64,000 nucleotides of DNA from Streptomyces tuirus (GTDB lineage Bacteria > Actinomycetota > Actinomycetes > Streptomycetales > Streptomycetaceae). A program made the translations under genes and the position numbers. Location: the NCBI GenBank assembly GCA_018195615.1, contig JAGTPG010000002.1, forward strand, positions 3,104,501 through 3,168,500. Direction: 5' to 3'. Under the pieces are notes generated by a model. It searched no databases and was not told the origin of the DNA. It worked only from the letters and a program-made list of their open reading frames with translations. Shown here one piece after another: positions 48,318 to 57,179 of this stretch; within the stretch, counting starts at the first letter, position 1, and every line of letters begins with the position of its first letter.

Positions 48318-49151
48318 ATGGCCAACGGTTCTCGGCAGGCGGCGTGGGAGTTCTTCGGCACGGAGCTGAAACGACGGAGGGAGGACGCGGGCCTCACCCA
48401 GGTGGAACTGGGCTCCCGGGTATTCGTCTCCGGCGGCTACATCGGCCAGTTCGAACAGGCCATTCGCAAACCACAGTTGGATGTGGCACAGCGCATCGAC
48501 GAGGTACTGCAAACCGACGGTATTTTCGAGCGGCTGTGCAGGAAGCTGATTGACGACAAGCGGTATGCGGAGTATTTCGCGGGAGTTGTGGAGCTGGAGA
48601 GGCAGGCCACGCAGATCTGCGAGTTCGCGCCTACGTTGGTGCCGGGGATGTTGCAAACGGCCGTCTACGCCCGAGCAGTCACGGTCGCGGCGAACCCCTT
48701 CGTCACCGACGAGTACGTCGAGGAGAAGGTGACGGCCCGACTGGAGCGGGCACGGATTCTCGAGGACGCTACAAGGCCCGAGTATTGGGTGGTCCTGCAC
48801 GAGAACGTGCTGTGCGTGCCGGTGGGTGGCCGGGAGTCGATGGCGGCCCAACTGCACCACATCGCACGGCTGATGCGGGAGCGCCTGGTGATGGTCACGG
48901 TGCTGCCGTACTCGGCAGGGGCGCACCCTTCCATGGGCGGCATGCTGACGCTCTTGGAGTTCGATGACGCGCCGCCGGCCGCCTATACAGAGACGTCGTT
49001 TTCGGGGACGTTGGTCGACGACCCGGGCGTGGTGAAGAACGCACAGCGCGCTTACGATCTGCTCAGGGTCGCCGCGCTGTCGCCGGAGGCGTCCCTGGCC
49101 CTGATCGAATCCGTGGCTGAGGACTACAGACGATGCACAAGGACGACCTGA
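48318..49151 (+). CDS. XRE-type regulator with DUF5753 domain
   Basis: 277 residues from ATG 48318. HTH at about 15-60 (ELKRRREDAGLTQVELGSRVFVSGGYIGQFEQ), then the DUF5753 domain (QICEFAPTLVPGMLQTAVYARAV, MRERLVMVTVLPYSAGAHPSMGG, TLVDDPGVVKNAQRAYDLLRVAALSPEASL). Members such as WhiJ of S. coelicolor work with small DUF397 partners to time development and antibiotic production. It overlaps the DUF397 gene by 19 bases. Confidence 0.9.
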   Translation: MANGSRQAAWEFFGTELKRRREDAGLTQVELGSRVFVSGGYIGQFEQAIRKPQLDVAQRIDEVLQTDGIFERLCRKLIDDKRYAEYFAGVVELERQATQICEFAPTLVPGMLQTAVYARAVTVAANPFVTDEYVEEKVTARLERARILEDATRPEYWVVLHENVLCVPVGGRESMAAQLHHIARLMRERLVMVTVLPYSAGAHPSMGGMLTLLEFDDAPPAAYTETSFSGTLVDDPGVVKNAQRAYDLLRVAALSPEASLALIESVAEDYRRCTRTT

Positions 49152-49333
49152 GCAACGCATGCTGGCGCAAGAGCAGCTACAGCAACGGCGAGGGCGGAAG
49201 CTGCGTCGAAGTCGCCGACGGCACCCCCGGTACGGTCCCCGTCCGGGACAGCAAGAAGGCCGCCGGTCCTGTGCTCCTGGTCGGGGCGGATGCCTGGAGG
49301 GCGTTCATACGCACGGTCGGGAGTACTGGATGA
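49133..49333 (+). CDS. DUF397 small protein
   Basis: 66 residues: LSNACWRKSSYSNGEGGSCVEVADGTPGTVPVRDSKKAAGPVL then AWRAFI is the textbook DUF397 pattern (W-KSSYSN-G--CVEVA, VRDSK). It overlaps the XRE-DUF5753 gene, so the pair is co-translated. Such proteins act as antagonists or partners of the XRE protein. Confidence 0.93.
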   Translation: MHKDDLSNACWRKSSYSNGEGGSCVEVADGTPGTVPVRDSKKAAGPVLLVGADAWRAFIRTVGSTG

Positions 49334-49361
49334 TCCACCCGTGGACACGAGGGCATGGGCC

Positions 49362-49789
49362 ATGCGCCCGGCGGAGGAGTCGGACGTCGAGGCGATAGCG
49401 GAGTTGCGGGCGGTGGTGATGCGCCCGGACCTGGAGCGGTTGGGCCGCTACGACGAACACCGGGTCAGGCAGCGCTTCCGCGACGGCTTCTCCCCCAGCA
49501 CACATCGATCATCATCACAGCCAACGGCACCTTCGCAGGCAGTGTCGCGCTGCGCCCGTCCGACGACGCCCACTGGCTGGAGCACTTCTATCTCAGCCCG
49601 GAGGTCCAGGGCCGGGGTCTGGGCTCGGCAGTCCTGCGCACTCTCCTCACCAGGACGGACACCACCGGCGACCCCGTCCGCCTGAACGTCCTCCAGGGCA
49701 GCCCGGCCCGCCGCCTCTACGAACGCCACGGCTTCCTGATCGAAACCCAGGACCCGATCGACATCATCATGCTCCGCCACCCAGCATGA
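49362..49789 (+). CDS. GNAT-family N-acetyltransferase, frame broken by one missing base
   Basis: About 142 residues. MRPAEESDVEAIAELRAVVMRPDLERLGRYDEHRVRQRF in the first frame, then SIIITANGTFAGSVALRP and HFYLSPEVQGRGLGSAVL (acetyl-CoA loop QGRGLG) and LYERHGFLIE in the second. One C added to 49492-49496 gives GFSPQHTSIII. ATG 49362 preferred; GTG 49341 is an alternative. Acceptor unknown. Confidence 0.85.
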
Positions 49790-49939
49790 CCGCTCCTCGG
49801 CCACCCGCGTTTCCGGGTCGCTTACTCGCTTCTCTCCCGTGGTTCCGGGAGCCGAGGAACGAGGAGGGGGGTAAACCCCCTGAAAGATCCGGCAGTTCCC
49901 CGGATGTGGAGCGGGTCGGAGAACCGCCAGGCTCGTCCC

Positions 49940-51427
49940 ATGAAGCAGATCAAGCGCAACGCCTCACTGATCGCGGCCTCCGCGGTCCTGCTCGGGCTCA
50001 CCCTTCCGGTGACCGCGTCCGCCGACACGGTCACCGCCGCCGCCGAGCCCCTCACCTGGACCAAGTGCCAGGGGCCCGGCCTCGATCCCCGCCAGCAGTG
50101 CGCCACCGTCGACGTCCCGATGGACTACTCCGACCCCGACAGCCGGACGATCCAGATCGCCATCTCCCGCATCCCGAGCGAGAAGCCCTCCGACCGTCGC
50201 GGGGCGCTGTTACTCATCCCGGGCGGCCCCGGCGGCGACAGCCTCGCCGATCCCTCCGGCAAGGGGCAGAAGCTGCCGCAGCGGGTGCGGGACGCCTACG
50301 ACCTGATCGGGTTCGCGCCGCGTGGCATGGCGCCCTCCACCGCCGTCGACTGCGAGCTCGACCCCGCCGACCTCAGCATGACCAAGCGCCTGCCCTGGCC
50401 GGGCCCGGACGGTTCCGTCACCGAGAACATGGCGACCGCCCGGCGTACCGCCGAGGCCTGTGTCCGCAACGGCGGTGAGCTGCTCCGGCACATCAGCACC
50501 GCCAACGAGGCCCGCGACCTCGACCGCGTTCGAGCGGCCCTCGGCGAGGAGAAGATCTCCGCCTGGGGCGTCTCGTACGGCACGTACGTCGGCGCCGTCT
50601 ACAGCCAGCTGTTCCCGCACCGCACCGACCGCGTCGTCCTGGACAGCAACAACAACCCCGACCCCACCCGTGTGACCCGCAACTGGCTCGCCGCGTTCGA
50701 GGTCGGGGTCGAGGACAACTTCCCCGAGTTCGCCAAGTGGGCCGCCAGAGCCGACAACCCGGACCGGCTCGCCCGTACGGCTGCCGACGTACGGCCGCTC
50801 TTCCTGCGCCTCGCCGACCGGCTCGACCGCAAGCCCCTCCCCTGGCCCGGCGCCAACCCGCCGCAGCTCGACGGCAACGCACTGCGCCAGACCATGCTGA
50901 CCAGCCTGTACGACCCCGACGACTACCCGGCCCTGGCCAAGACGATCCGGGCCGCCCTCAAGGGCACCGTGCCGCCCGCGCCCGAGGCGCCGCCCGAGTC
51001 GGTGCTCCAGAACGTCGCCGCGGTCGGCGTCGGCACGATCTGCAACGACGTGGACTGGCCCGACTCCGCCGCCCACTACCAGAAGGGCGTCGACGAGAGC
51101 CGGGCCGAGTACCCGCTGACCGCGGGCATGCCGCGCGGCCCGATGGTGTGCGCCGCCTGGCCGTTCCAGCCGAAGGAGCCGGCCGTACGGGTCACCGGCC
51201 GCGGGCCGTCGAACATCCTGCTCGTGCAGAACGAGCGTGACGTCGCCACCCCGCTCAGCGGTGCCCTGAAGCTGCGCCGCGCCCTCGGTGACCGGGCCGT
51301 GATGGTCACCGTGAACTCCACCGGCCACGACGCCTACCTCGCCAACGGCAACGCCTGCGGCGACCGGACCGTCTCCCGCTTCCTGGCGACGGGTGAGCGC
51401 CCGGACCGGGACACGTACTGCGCCTAG
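49940..51427 (+). CDS. Secreted alpha/beta hydrolase, TAP-like peptidase
   Basis: 495 residues. Signal peptide 1-29 (KQIKRNASLIAASAVLLGLTLPVTASA). LLIPGGPGGDS (oxyanion loop), nucleophile GVSYGTYVG (GxSxG, Ser near 217), LVQNERDVATP (Asp) and NSTGHDAY (His) complete the triad; the C-terminal TAP-like domain ends in two Cys. Family members (Streptomyces tripeptidyl aminopeptidases SlpD/E and relatives) remove N-terminal peptides from secreted proteins. ATG 49940; a G6/C5 hairpin lies about 60 bases upstream. Confidence 0.9.
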   Translation: MKQIKRNASLIAASAVLLGLTLPVTASADTVTAAAEPLTWTKCQGPGLDPRQQCATVDVPMDYSDPDSRTIQIAISRIPSEKPSDRRGALLLIPGGPGGDSLADPSGKGQKLPQRVRDAYDLIGFAPRGMAPSTAVDCELDPADLSMTKRLPWPGPDGSVTENMATARRTAEACVRNGGELLRHISTANEARDLDRVRAALGEEKISAWGVSYGTYVGAVYSQLFPHRTDRVVLDSNNNPDPTRVTRNWLAAFEVGVEDNFPEFAKWAARADNPDRLARTAADVRPLFLRLADRLDRKPLPWPGANPPQLDGNALRQTMLTSLYDPDDYPALAKTIRAALKGTVPPAPEAPPESVLQNVAAVGVGTICNDVDWPDSAAHYQKGVDESRAEYPLTAGMPRGPMVCAAWPFQPKEPAVRVTGRGPSNILLVQNERDVATPLSGALKLRRALGDRAVMVTVNSTGHDAYLANGNACGDRTVSRFLATGERPDRDTYCA

Positions 51428-51428
51428 C

Positions 51429-51866
51429 TCAGCGTTGGGTGAGGGGTGCCGGGGCCTCCTGGACCGCCCAGCCGTTGCCGTCGGGGTCCTGGAAGAAGAG
51501 GAAGGAGTTCCAGCTCTCCTCACCCCGGCCCTCCGCCCAGCCGAACGCGCTCACGTGCAGGACCGGCGTCACCTCCACCCCGCGTCCCACCAGCTCCGCC
51601 CTGGCCGTCTCGATGTCCGTGACACAGAGCTGGAGGCCCTGCAGCGACCCGGGGGCCATGCGAGGCTGCCCGGGTGAGTCCGGCATCCCTGACTCCAGCA
51701 CGATGGAGCAGCGGGAGCCGGGCGGGGTGAGCTGGACGAAGCGGCCTACGCCCTCGAAGAACGACGCGTCGATCTCCGCGCGGAAACCGCACCGGTCCGC
51801 GTAGAAGGCCTTGGCCCGGTCCAGGTCGCTGACCGGTACGACGACCACCTCAAGGGTCCACTCCAT
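51429..51866 (-). CDS. Glyoxalase/VOC superfamily protein
   Basis: 145 residues. Two betaalpha-beta3 modules: VVVVPVSDLDRAKAFYADRCGFRAEID and GLQLCVTDIETARAELVGRGVEV, ending FFQDPDGNGWAVQE. Metal or thiol-dependent small-molecule enzyme or binding protein; substrate unknown. Ends one base from the convergent TAP gene and is preceded by the GH-A-like gene on the same strand. Confidence 0.85.
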   Translation of the reverse strand: MEWTLEVVVVPVSDLDRAKAFYADRCGFRAEIDASFFEGVGRFVQLTPPGSRCSIVLESGMPDSPGQPRMAPGSLQGLQLCVTDIETARAELVGRGVEVTPVLHVSAFGWAEGRGEESWNSFLFFQDPDGNGWAVQEAPAPLTQR

Positions 51867-51878
51867 GCGCGCACCTCC

Positions 51879-53048
51879 TCAGCCATGGTCCCTCCGCGAC
51901 ACGGACCGCGCTCGTCGGGCGTATCGGCGGGCCACCGCGTGGAACGCCTCCTTCGGCTCCCAGTGCCAGTCGGAGGCGGGGTCGTCCGGACGGTCCTTGA
52001 TCACCTTCGTGATGGCGTACGTCGCCAGATCGAGGTCGAGACGGGGCGCGTCCGGGCGGTGCGCGGCGTCCGCGCTGATGAACTCGAAGGTCATGGCCGC
52101 GTACAGGCCCATCGAGGCGAAGACGTCCAGCAGTTCGCCCACGTAGTCGGCCTGGACGCGTTCGCTGCGGACCGGGTTCCCCTTGATCTCCGGCGGTTCC
52201 TTGTCGTAGTCGACGATGTCCCAGCCCATGCCGGCCGTCCCGGGAGCACCGACGTACGCGCACGTGCCGAACTCCGTGATGGCGAGCGGCTTGCCCCACC
52301 GCAGGTACCGCTTCAGCTCCCGGACATACTCGGACCGCTTCGGGAAGTGCGAGTAGTAGTCGATGCCGACGATGTCGAAGAGGTTCCAGTCCGGGTCGTC
52401 GATGGACTGGGCGGCGGCGTAGCTGAGGTTGCCCCGGAAGACGGAGCGGCCGACCTTGGCGGCCTTCGCCGTGAAGTCGGCGAGACGGCGCAGCGCCTGC
52501 GGCCAGTCGACCGTGCCGTTCTGGAGGTTCCTGATCCGGTCCAGGACCGTCTCGCCCGGCAGGATGCCGGGGACGAACAGCCAGAACTCGCAGCCGACGC
52601 TGAGGTCGACGCTCGCGCCCTGCCGCCGCAGCCGTTCCGCGAACCGGCCGGTCTCGGCCAGGTGTTCCAGGATGTCCCGCTGCGGGGCGTCGCCGAGGGT
52701 GGGCTGCAGCCAGATGTGCAGCCCGCGTTCGGCGGCCTCGGCGGCGGTGGCGGTGAGCCGTTCGACGCCGTCCCCCGTGACGTCGATGGTGTCGGCGTGC
52801 AGGTCGTCCCGGATGGCCCGGACGTCGGCTCGCATCCGCCGCGCACTCCACGCGGTACCCGGGGTCTCCCCCGCCCCGACGGTGTAGACGACGCCGTGGC
52901 GGCGCAGCCCCCGACCGTGCGGGGCTGCCGTGGCCCGGGTCTGTCCGGCCGGCCCCACCGCCCCGGCGACCCCCACCGCCGCCGCCCCCGTCAGGAACTG
53001 CGCCCGGTTGATCCCCTGCGCCTGCTTGCTCCCCTTGGTCTCTTCCAT
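51879..53048 (-). CDS. Putative exported TIM-barrel glycoside hydrolase (clan GH-A-like)
   Basis: 389 residues from ATG 53048. The N-terminus KQAQGINRAQFLTGAAAVGVAGAVG is a signal-like segment resembling a Tat signal with one Arg missing (NRAQFL). The body reads as a beta/alpha barrel: HIWLQPTLGD, VGCEFWLFVPG, IVGIDYYSHFP, AITEFGTCAY and MTFEFISAD; the Glu in GCEF and in ITEFG are in the positions expected for acid/base and nucleophile of GH-A enzymes. I do not recognise the precise family. It is followed 12 bases later by the VOC gene. Confidence 0.6.
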   Translation of the reverse strand: MEETKGSKQAQGINRAQFLTGAAAVGVAGAVGPAGQTRATAAPHGRGLRRHGVVYTVGAGETPGTAWSARRMRADVRAIRDDLHADTIDVTGDGVERLTATAAEAAERGLHIWLQPTLGDAPQRDILEHLAETGRFAERLRRQGASVDLSVGCEFWLFVPGILPGETVLDRIRNLQNGTVDWPQALRRLADFTAKAAKVGRSVFRGNLSYAAAQSIDDPDWNLFDIVGIDYYSHFPKRSEYVRELKRYLRWGKPLAITEFGTCAYVGAPGTAGMGWDIVDYDKEPPEIKGNPVRSERVQADYVGELLDVFASMGLYAAMTFEFISADAAHRPDAPRLDLDLATYAITKVIKDRPDDPASDWHWEPKEAFHAVARRYARRARSVSRRDHG

Positions 53049-53144
53049 GCCGCCCACTGTGCCGAGCAGGCGCGGCGTCCCGCTGTCGGCCGTCGGTCTA
53101 CGGCGGCGCGACCAAGGTATGACGTGCCGTGCCGAAGGAGAGGC

Positions 53145-53594
53145 TCATCCCTCGCCGAATCGGCGCACGTACCGCGCCTGCCAGGGCGTTTCCACCGCCC
53201 GCCGGTCGTAGTGCGCACGGACGTACGCCACGGCCTCCCCCGCCGGTACGCCGTCCAGCACTGCCAGGCAGGCCAGGGCCGTGCCCGTCCGGCCCCGACC
53301 GCCCCCGCAGGCGATCTCCACGCGCTCCCCGGCGGCCCGCTCCCAGGCGTCGGCCAGCATCGCGCGGGCCGCCGCCCGGTCCGCCGGGAGGCGGAAGTCG
53401 GGCCAGCGGATCCAGTCCGACTCCCAGGGAACCTCGGGCGGCTGCCGGCCGAGCAGGTAGACGCCGTGGGAGGGAAGGGGTGCGCTGGGGTTCAGGGGGC
53501 GGCGGAGGCCTCGCCCTCGCACCAACCGACCGGAAGGCAGTCGCAGCACGCCGACGTCGGTCTCGCTCCACAGCTCGGTCACGCCCCTCATCAT
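53145..53594 (-). CDS. Protein-tyrosine-phosphatase-fold protein
   Basis: 149 residues from ATG 53594 (ATG 53591 or a GTG shortly after are alternatives). The P-loop reads IACGGGRGRTGTA: C-x5-R intact, but the preceding His of HCx5R is Ala. FRLPADRAAARAMLADAWERAA supplies a possible general acid. Small single-domain, cytoplasmic. It lies 30 bases after the GntR gene on the same strand and could be its operon partner. Confidence 0.7.
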   Translation of the reverse strand: MMRGVTELWSETDVGVLRLPSGRLVRGRGLRRPLNPSAPLPSHGVYLLGRQPPEVPWESDWIRWPDFRLPADRAAARAMLADAWERAAGERVEIACGGGRGRTGTALACLAVLDGVPAGEAVAYVRAHYDRRAVETPWQARYVRRFGEG

Positions 53595-53623
53595 GCTCCG
53601 CATTCGCCCGCCCGGCAGCGGAA

Positions 53624-54328
53624 TCACCCCACCCCCCGTGACTCCTCCGCCGCCCGCGCCTCGATCCCCCGGAAGTGGACCGCCATCGCGCGTTGCGCGC
53701 CCTCCACGTCGCGGGCGCGCAGGGCCGTGACGATGTCGCGGTGGCGGCGAACCGTGATCTCGGGGGACGGGTCGTCGGTCCAGCCGCGGGCGCCGGAGAC
53801 CCGGCGGAAGACGGTCCAGAACGCGCCGAGGAGCTGGGGGACCAGGGCGTTGCCGAGGGAGGCGTACAGGGCCTCGTGGAACTCGCGGTCGAGTTCGGGG
53901 AAGGAGCGGCCCGTGCCGCCGGCGGACTCCATGCGGGTCACCACGCCCTCCAGTGCCTGGAGTTCCGCCTCGGTGACCGTCGCGGCGACCCGGCGGATCA
54001 GGCCCTCCTCCAGCACCTCGCGGACCTGCAGGATCTCGGCGAGGGCGCCGGTGTCGTCGTCGTGCCGGGCCAGGGTGCGGAAGGTCAGGCCGTCGACGAG
54101 GGGGGTGAGGGATGCCTGGCCGACGTAGGTGCCGTAGCCGTGGCGGATCTCGACGATGTCGAGGGCCTGGAGGGCCTTGAGGGCCTCGCGGACGGAGTTG
54201 CGGCTGACTCCGAGGGTCTCCATCAGTTCGGCCTCGGTGGGCAGCGGCGCGCCGGCGGTGAGTCTGCGGTCGAGGATGAGCTGCACGACCTGGCGCTGTA
54301 CCCGGCTGGTCCTGGGCTCCTCGGACAT
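53624..54328 (-). CDS. GntR-family (FadR/FCD subgroup) regulator, candidate NanR-type
   Basis: 234 residues from ATG 54328. Winged helix at about 10-70 (GAPLPTEAELMETLGVSRNSVREALKALQALDIVEIRHGYGTYVG) and an FCD all-helical effector domain with DREFHEALYASLGN and HRDIVTALRARDVEGAQRAMAVH, supplying the metal-binding Asp/His set. FCD regulators commonly sense sugar acids and carboxylates. It is divergent from the ABC transporter/lyase operon; two 14-base direct repeats in between are candidate operators. Confidence 0.87.
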   Translation of the reverse strand: MSEEPRTSRVQRQVVQLILDRRLTAGAPLPTEAELMETLGVSRNSVREALKALQALDIVEIRHGYGTYVGQASLTPLVDGLTFRTLARHDDDTGALAEILQVREVLEEGLIRRVAATVTEAELQALEGVVTRMESAGGTGRSFPELDREFHEALYASLGNALVPQLLGAFWTVFRRVSGARGWTDDPSPEITVRRHRDIVTALRARDVEGAQRAMAVHFRGIEARAAEESRGVG

Positions 54329-54360
54329 GCGCCGCATCGTACGCGCCCCGGACGTCCCAC

Positions 54361-54374
54361 GTCCCACCTCTGGC
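54361..54374. promoter_or_regulatory. Direct repeat copy 1 (GTCCCACCTCTGGC), candidate GntR operator
   Basis: Identical 14-base copy at 54437-54450, start-to-start distance 76 bases, both in the 252-base divergent region between the GntR gene and the ABC operon. GGT-CCC-ACC in the second copy resembles the short GT-N-AC palindromes bound by FCD regulators. Confidence 0.5.
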
Positions 54375-54436
54375 GGTACCCAGCGCCGGGCCGGTCCTGA
54401 TAGGCCGTCAAGTCACGCCATTTCACAGCGTCATTG

Positions 54437-54450
54437 GTCCCACCTCTGGC
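54437..54450. promoter_or_regulatory. Direct repeat copy 2 (GTCCCACCTCTGGC), candidate GntR operator
   Basis: Second copy of the repeat at 54361-54374. It is preceded by TTG, making TTGGTCCCACC. Each copy is associated with an ACGCCATT(T)C motif (54415-54424 and 54455-54463). Confidence 0.5.
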
Positions 54451-54580
54451 AGATACGCCATTCGTGTGCGAGCCCTTGACCGCCCTCTGCGCCCCTCCTA
54501 TGGTCGCGCTGACCGCAGGACGTAGGACGTCGTATCTCCCTCCCTCTCTCCCCTTTCCAGACCTCTCCGCTGGAGGACCC

Positions 54581-56212
54581 GTGCGCGACGTGACCCACGA
54601 CGTGCCGGCGCTGCACCGCCGGACGTTCCTGAAGTACACCGGCGCGCTGGGCGCGGCCGCCGCCGTCTCCGCGTCGCTGTCGGCCTGTTCGTCCGGGCCG
54701 GAGTCCACGAACGACACCGGTGGCGGGGGCGACGGGGCGAACCGGACGCTGACCGCGGTGATCGGCTACGGGAACGACGGCAGCTGGGACCCCACCCAGA
54801 CGGCGTCCGCGTTCTGCATGGCCGCCAACAACCACATCTACGAGGGGCTGCTCGACACCGACCCGATCTCCCGCGAGCCGTACGCGGCCCTGGCGACCGA
54901 GGTGCCGAAGGACCCGGACAGCACGTCGTGGAAGTTCGCGCTGCGGGCCGGGGCGAAGTTCCACGACGGCAAGCCCGTCACCGCCGACGATGTCGTCTTC
55001 GTCTTCGAGCGGATCCTCGATCCGGACACCCAGACCCTCGCCAAGGGCTTCTTCGCGAGCTGGCTGAAGGAGGTCCGGAAGATCGACGCGCAGAATGTGG
55101 AGCTTGTGCTCAAGTTCCCGTTCCCGGACGGGCTTTCGCGGCTGACGCTCGCCAAGATCATGCCGAAGCACGTGTTCTCGCAGCCGGGCGCGTGGGACGA
55201 TGCCATCAAGGGCAAGGCGATCGGCTCGGGTCCGTACCGGCAGACCGCGCACCACCCGAAGTCGAACACGACCTTCGAGGCGTTCGACGGCTACAACGGC
55301 CCGCGCAAGCCGGCCTTCCGGAAGATGAACTGGCTGACGATCGTGGACGCGGCGCCCCGCGTCGCGAAGATCTCCGGGTCGAGCGCGGGCGCGCAGATCG
55401 CCGACAACATCCCGTACGCCAACATCGGGCAGCTGGAGAGCGGCGGGCTGACGGTCGCCGGCGGGGCCGGGATGAACAACCTGTTCCTGATGTTCAACAC
55501 GAAGCACAAGCCCTTCGACGACGTGCGCGTGCGCCAGGCCCTGCACTACGCCATCGACACCGAGAAAATGGTGGAGGTCGCGCTCAAGGGCCACGGCAAG
55601 CCGTCCAGTTCCTTCCTCGACGAGAGCAACCCGTCCTACCGCCGGGCGAAGACCGTCTACGACTACGACCCCGACAAGGCGAAGGCACTGCTGAAGGAGG
55701 CCGGGGTCAAGGGGCTGAGCATCGACATCCTCGCGGTGAACGTCAGCTGGATCGTCGACTGCCTGCCGACCATCAAGGCGTCCTGGGACGCGATCGGGGT
55801 GAAGACGACCCTGTCCCCGCAGGAGACGACGGCCGTGTTCACGAAGATGGACCAGAAGCAGGACTACCAGGTCGTGGCCGCCGCCTCGAACCCCAACCAG
55901 TTCGGCCTCGACGCCGACCTGATCATGCACTACAACTACGGGCCCGAGAACCTGTGGATGCAGTACACGCGGTGGGCCGACAACCCCGTCGCCAAGGCAC
56001 TCTTCAAGGACATGGACCGGGCCACCCGGGAGCCGGACCCCGAGAAGAAGAAGGCGATCGTCCAGGACTACATCGACGTCGTCGCCGAGCAGGCCGTGCT
56101 CTACCCGGTCGTCCACAACGAGCTGATGACGGCCTGGGACCCGAAGCGGCTCAGCGGGATAAGGGCACAGCCGTACCCGGGCATCAACCTCCTCCAGGCC
56201 AAGTGGGCTTGA
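54581..56212 (+). CDS. ABC transporter substrate-binding lipoprotein, peptide/opine/nickel family
   Basis: 543 residues from GTG 54581 (GGAGG four bases upstream). Signal with twin Arg (R13, R14 in HRRTFLKYTGALG) and lipobox LSAC (Cys36), so a probable Tat-exported lipoprotein. Family SBP_bac_5 features: FALRAGAKFHDGKPVTADDVVFVFERIL, IGSGPY, DVRVRQALHYAIDTEKMV and YDYDPDKAKALLKEAG. This family carries peptides, nickel and also sialic acid (SatA of Haemophilus ducreyi, SiaE of Corynebacterium glutamicum). Start of a five-gene operon. Confidence 0.92.
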   Translation: MRDVTHDVPALHRRTFLKYTGALGAAAAVSASLSACSSGPESTNDTGGGGDGANRTLTAVIGYGNDGSWDPTQTASAFCMAANNHIYEGLLDTDPISREPYAALATEVPKDPDSTSWKFALRAGAKFHDGKPVTADDVVFVFERILDPDTQTLAKGFFASWLKEVRKIDAQNVELVLKFPFPDGLSRLTLAKIMPKHVFSQPGAWDDAIKGKAIGSGPYRQTAHHPKSNTTFEAFDGYNGPRKPAFRKMNWLTIVDAAPRVAKISGSSAGAQIADNIPYANIGQLESGGLTVAGGAGMNNLFLMFNTKHKPFDDVRVRQALHYAIDTEKMVEVALKGHGKPSSSFLDESNPSYRRAKTVYDYDPDKAKALLKEAGVKGLSIDILAVNVSWIVDCLPTIKASWDAIGVKTTLSPQETTAVFTKMDQKQDYQVVAAASNPNQFGLDADLIMHYNYGPENLWMQYTRWADNPVAKALFKDMDRATREPDPEKKKAIVQDYIDVVAEQAVLYPVVHNELMTAWDPKRLSGIRAQPYPGINLLQAKWA

Positions 56213-56216
56213 GCGT

Positions 56217-57179
56217 ATGACGGCCGTCCTGCGGATCCTGCTCCGCCGCGTCGCCCTGCTCGTGCCGCTGATGCTCGGCATCGTGCTGTTCGTCTTCCTG
56301 GTGATGCGGTTCTCGGACGTCGACCCGGCGTCCGCGTTCTTCCAGGGCGCCAACCCGACCCCGCGGCAACTGCACGACTTCCGCGAGGAACACGGCCTGC
56401 TCGACCCGCTGCCCGTGCGGTACGCCGACTTCGTCGCCGACCTGCTGCACGGCGACATGGGCACCAGCGCGCTGACCCGGGCGCCCGTGATCGACCAGGT
56501 CACCACCGCGCTGCCGCTCACCCTCCAGCTGACGTTCCTCGGGCTCGGCATCGCGGTGGTGCTGTCCCTCGTGGGCGGCGTGACCGCGGCGATCTACCGG
56601 GACCGGCTGCCCGACCAGATCATCCGGGTCGTGTCGCTGACCGGCGTCGCGGCGCCCGGGTTCTGGCTGGCGCTGCTGATGATCCAGTACCTCGCGGTCG
56701 ATCTCGGCTGGTTTCCGACCGGCGGGTACATCAACCCGGCCGACTCCTTCACCGGCTGGCTGAAGACGATGACGCTCCCCGCGCTCGCCCTCTCCCTGCC
56801 GGTGGCCGCGCAGCTGACCCGGATCGTGCGGACGGCCGTGGTGGAGGAGCTGGACAAGGACTACGTACGGACGGCGATCGGCAGCGGCCTGCCACCGCGG
56901 GTGGTCGTGGGGCGGAACGTGCTGCGGAACGCCCTCATCAACCCCCTCACCGTGCTCGGTCTGCGCGTCGGCTATCTCCTCGGCGGCGCGGTCGTCATCG
57001 AGACGATCTTCTCGCTGCCCGGCATGGGCAAGCTGATGATCGACGCCGTGAAGAACGGGGATCCGGCCGTCGTCCAGGGCGTCGTCCTGACCACGGCGGC
57101 CGGTTTCGTCGTCGTCAACCTCGTCATCGACGTTCTCTACCTGCTGGTCAACCCGCGACTGAGGGATGCGACCACATGA
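56217..57179 (+). CDS. ABC transporter permease, DppB type
   Basis: 320 residues with six transmembrane helices. MRFSDVDPASAFFQGANPTPRQL and FLLGGAVVIETIFSLPGMGKLMIDAV are the typical N- and C-terminal blocks, and the EAA-like loop is at RTAIGSGLPPRVVVGRNVLRNALINPLTVLGL. Four bases after the lipoprotein gene; overlaps the next by four bases (ATGA). Confidence 0.92.
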   Translation: MTAVLRILLRRVALLVPLMLGIVLFVFLVMRFSDVDPASAFFQGANPTPRQLHDFREEHGLLDPLPVRYADFVADLLHGDMGTSALTRAPVIDQVTTALPLTLQLTFLGLGIAVVLSLVGGVTAAIYRDRLPDQIIRVVSLTGVAAPGFWLALLMIQYLAVDLGWFPTGGYINPADSFTGWLKTMTLPALALSLPVAAQLTRIVRTAVVEELDKDYVRTAIGSGLPPRVVVGRNVLRNALINPLTVLGLRVGYLLGGAVVIETIFSLPGMGKLMIDAVKNGDPAVVQGVVLTTAAGFVVVNLVIDVLYLLVNPRLRDATT

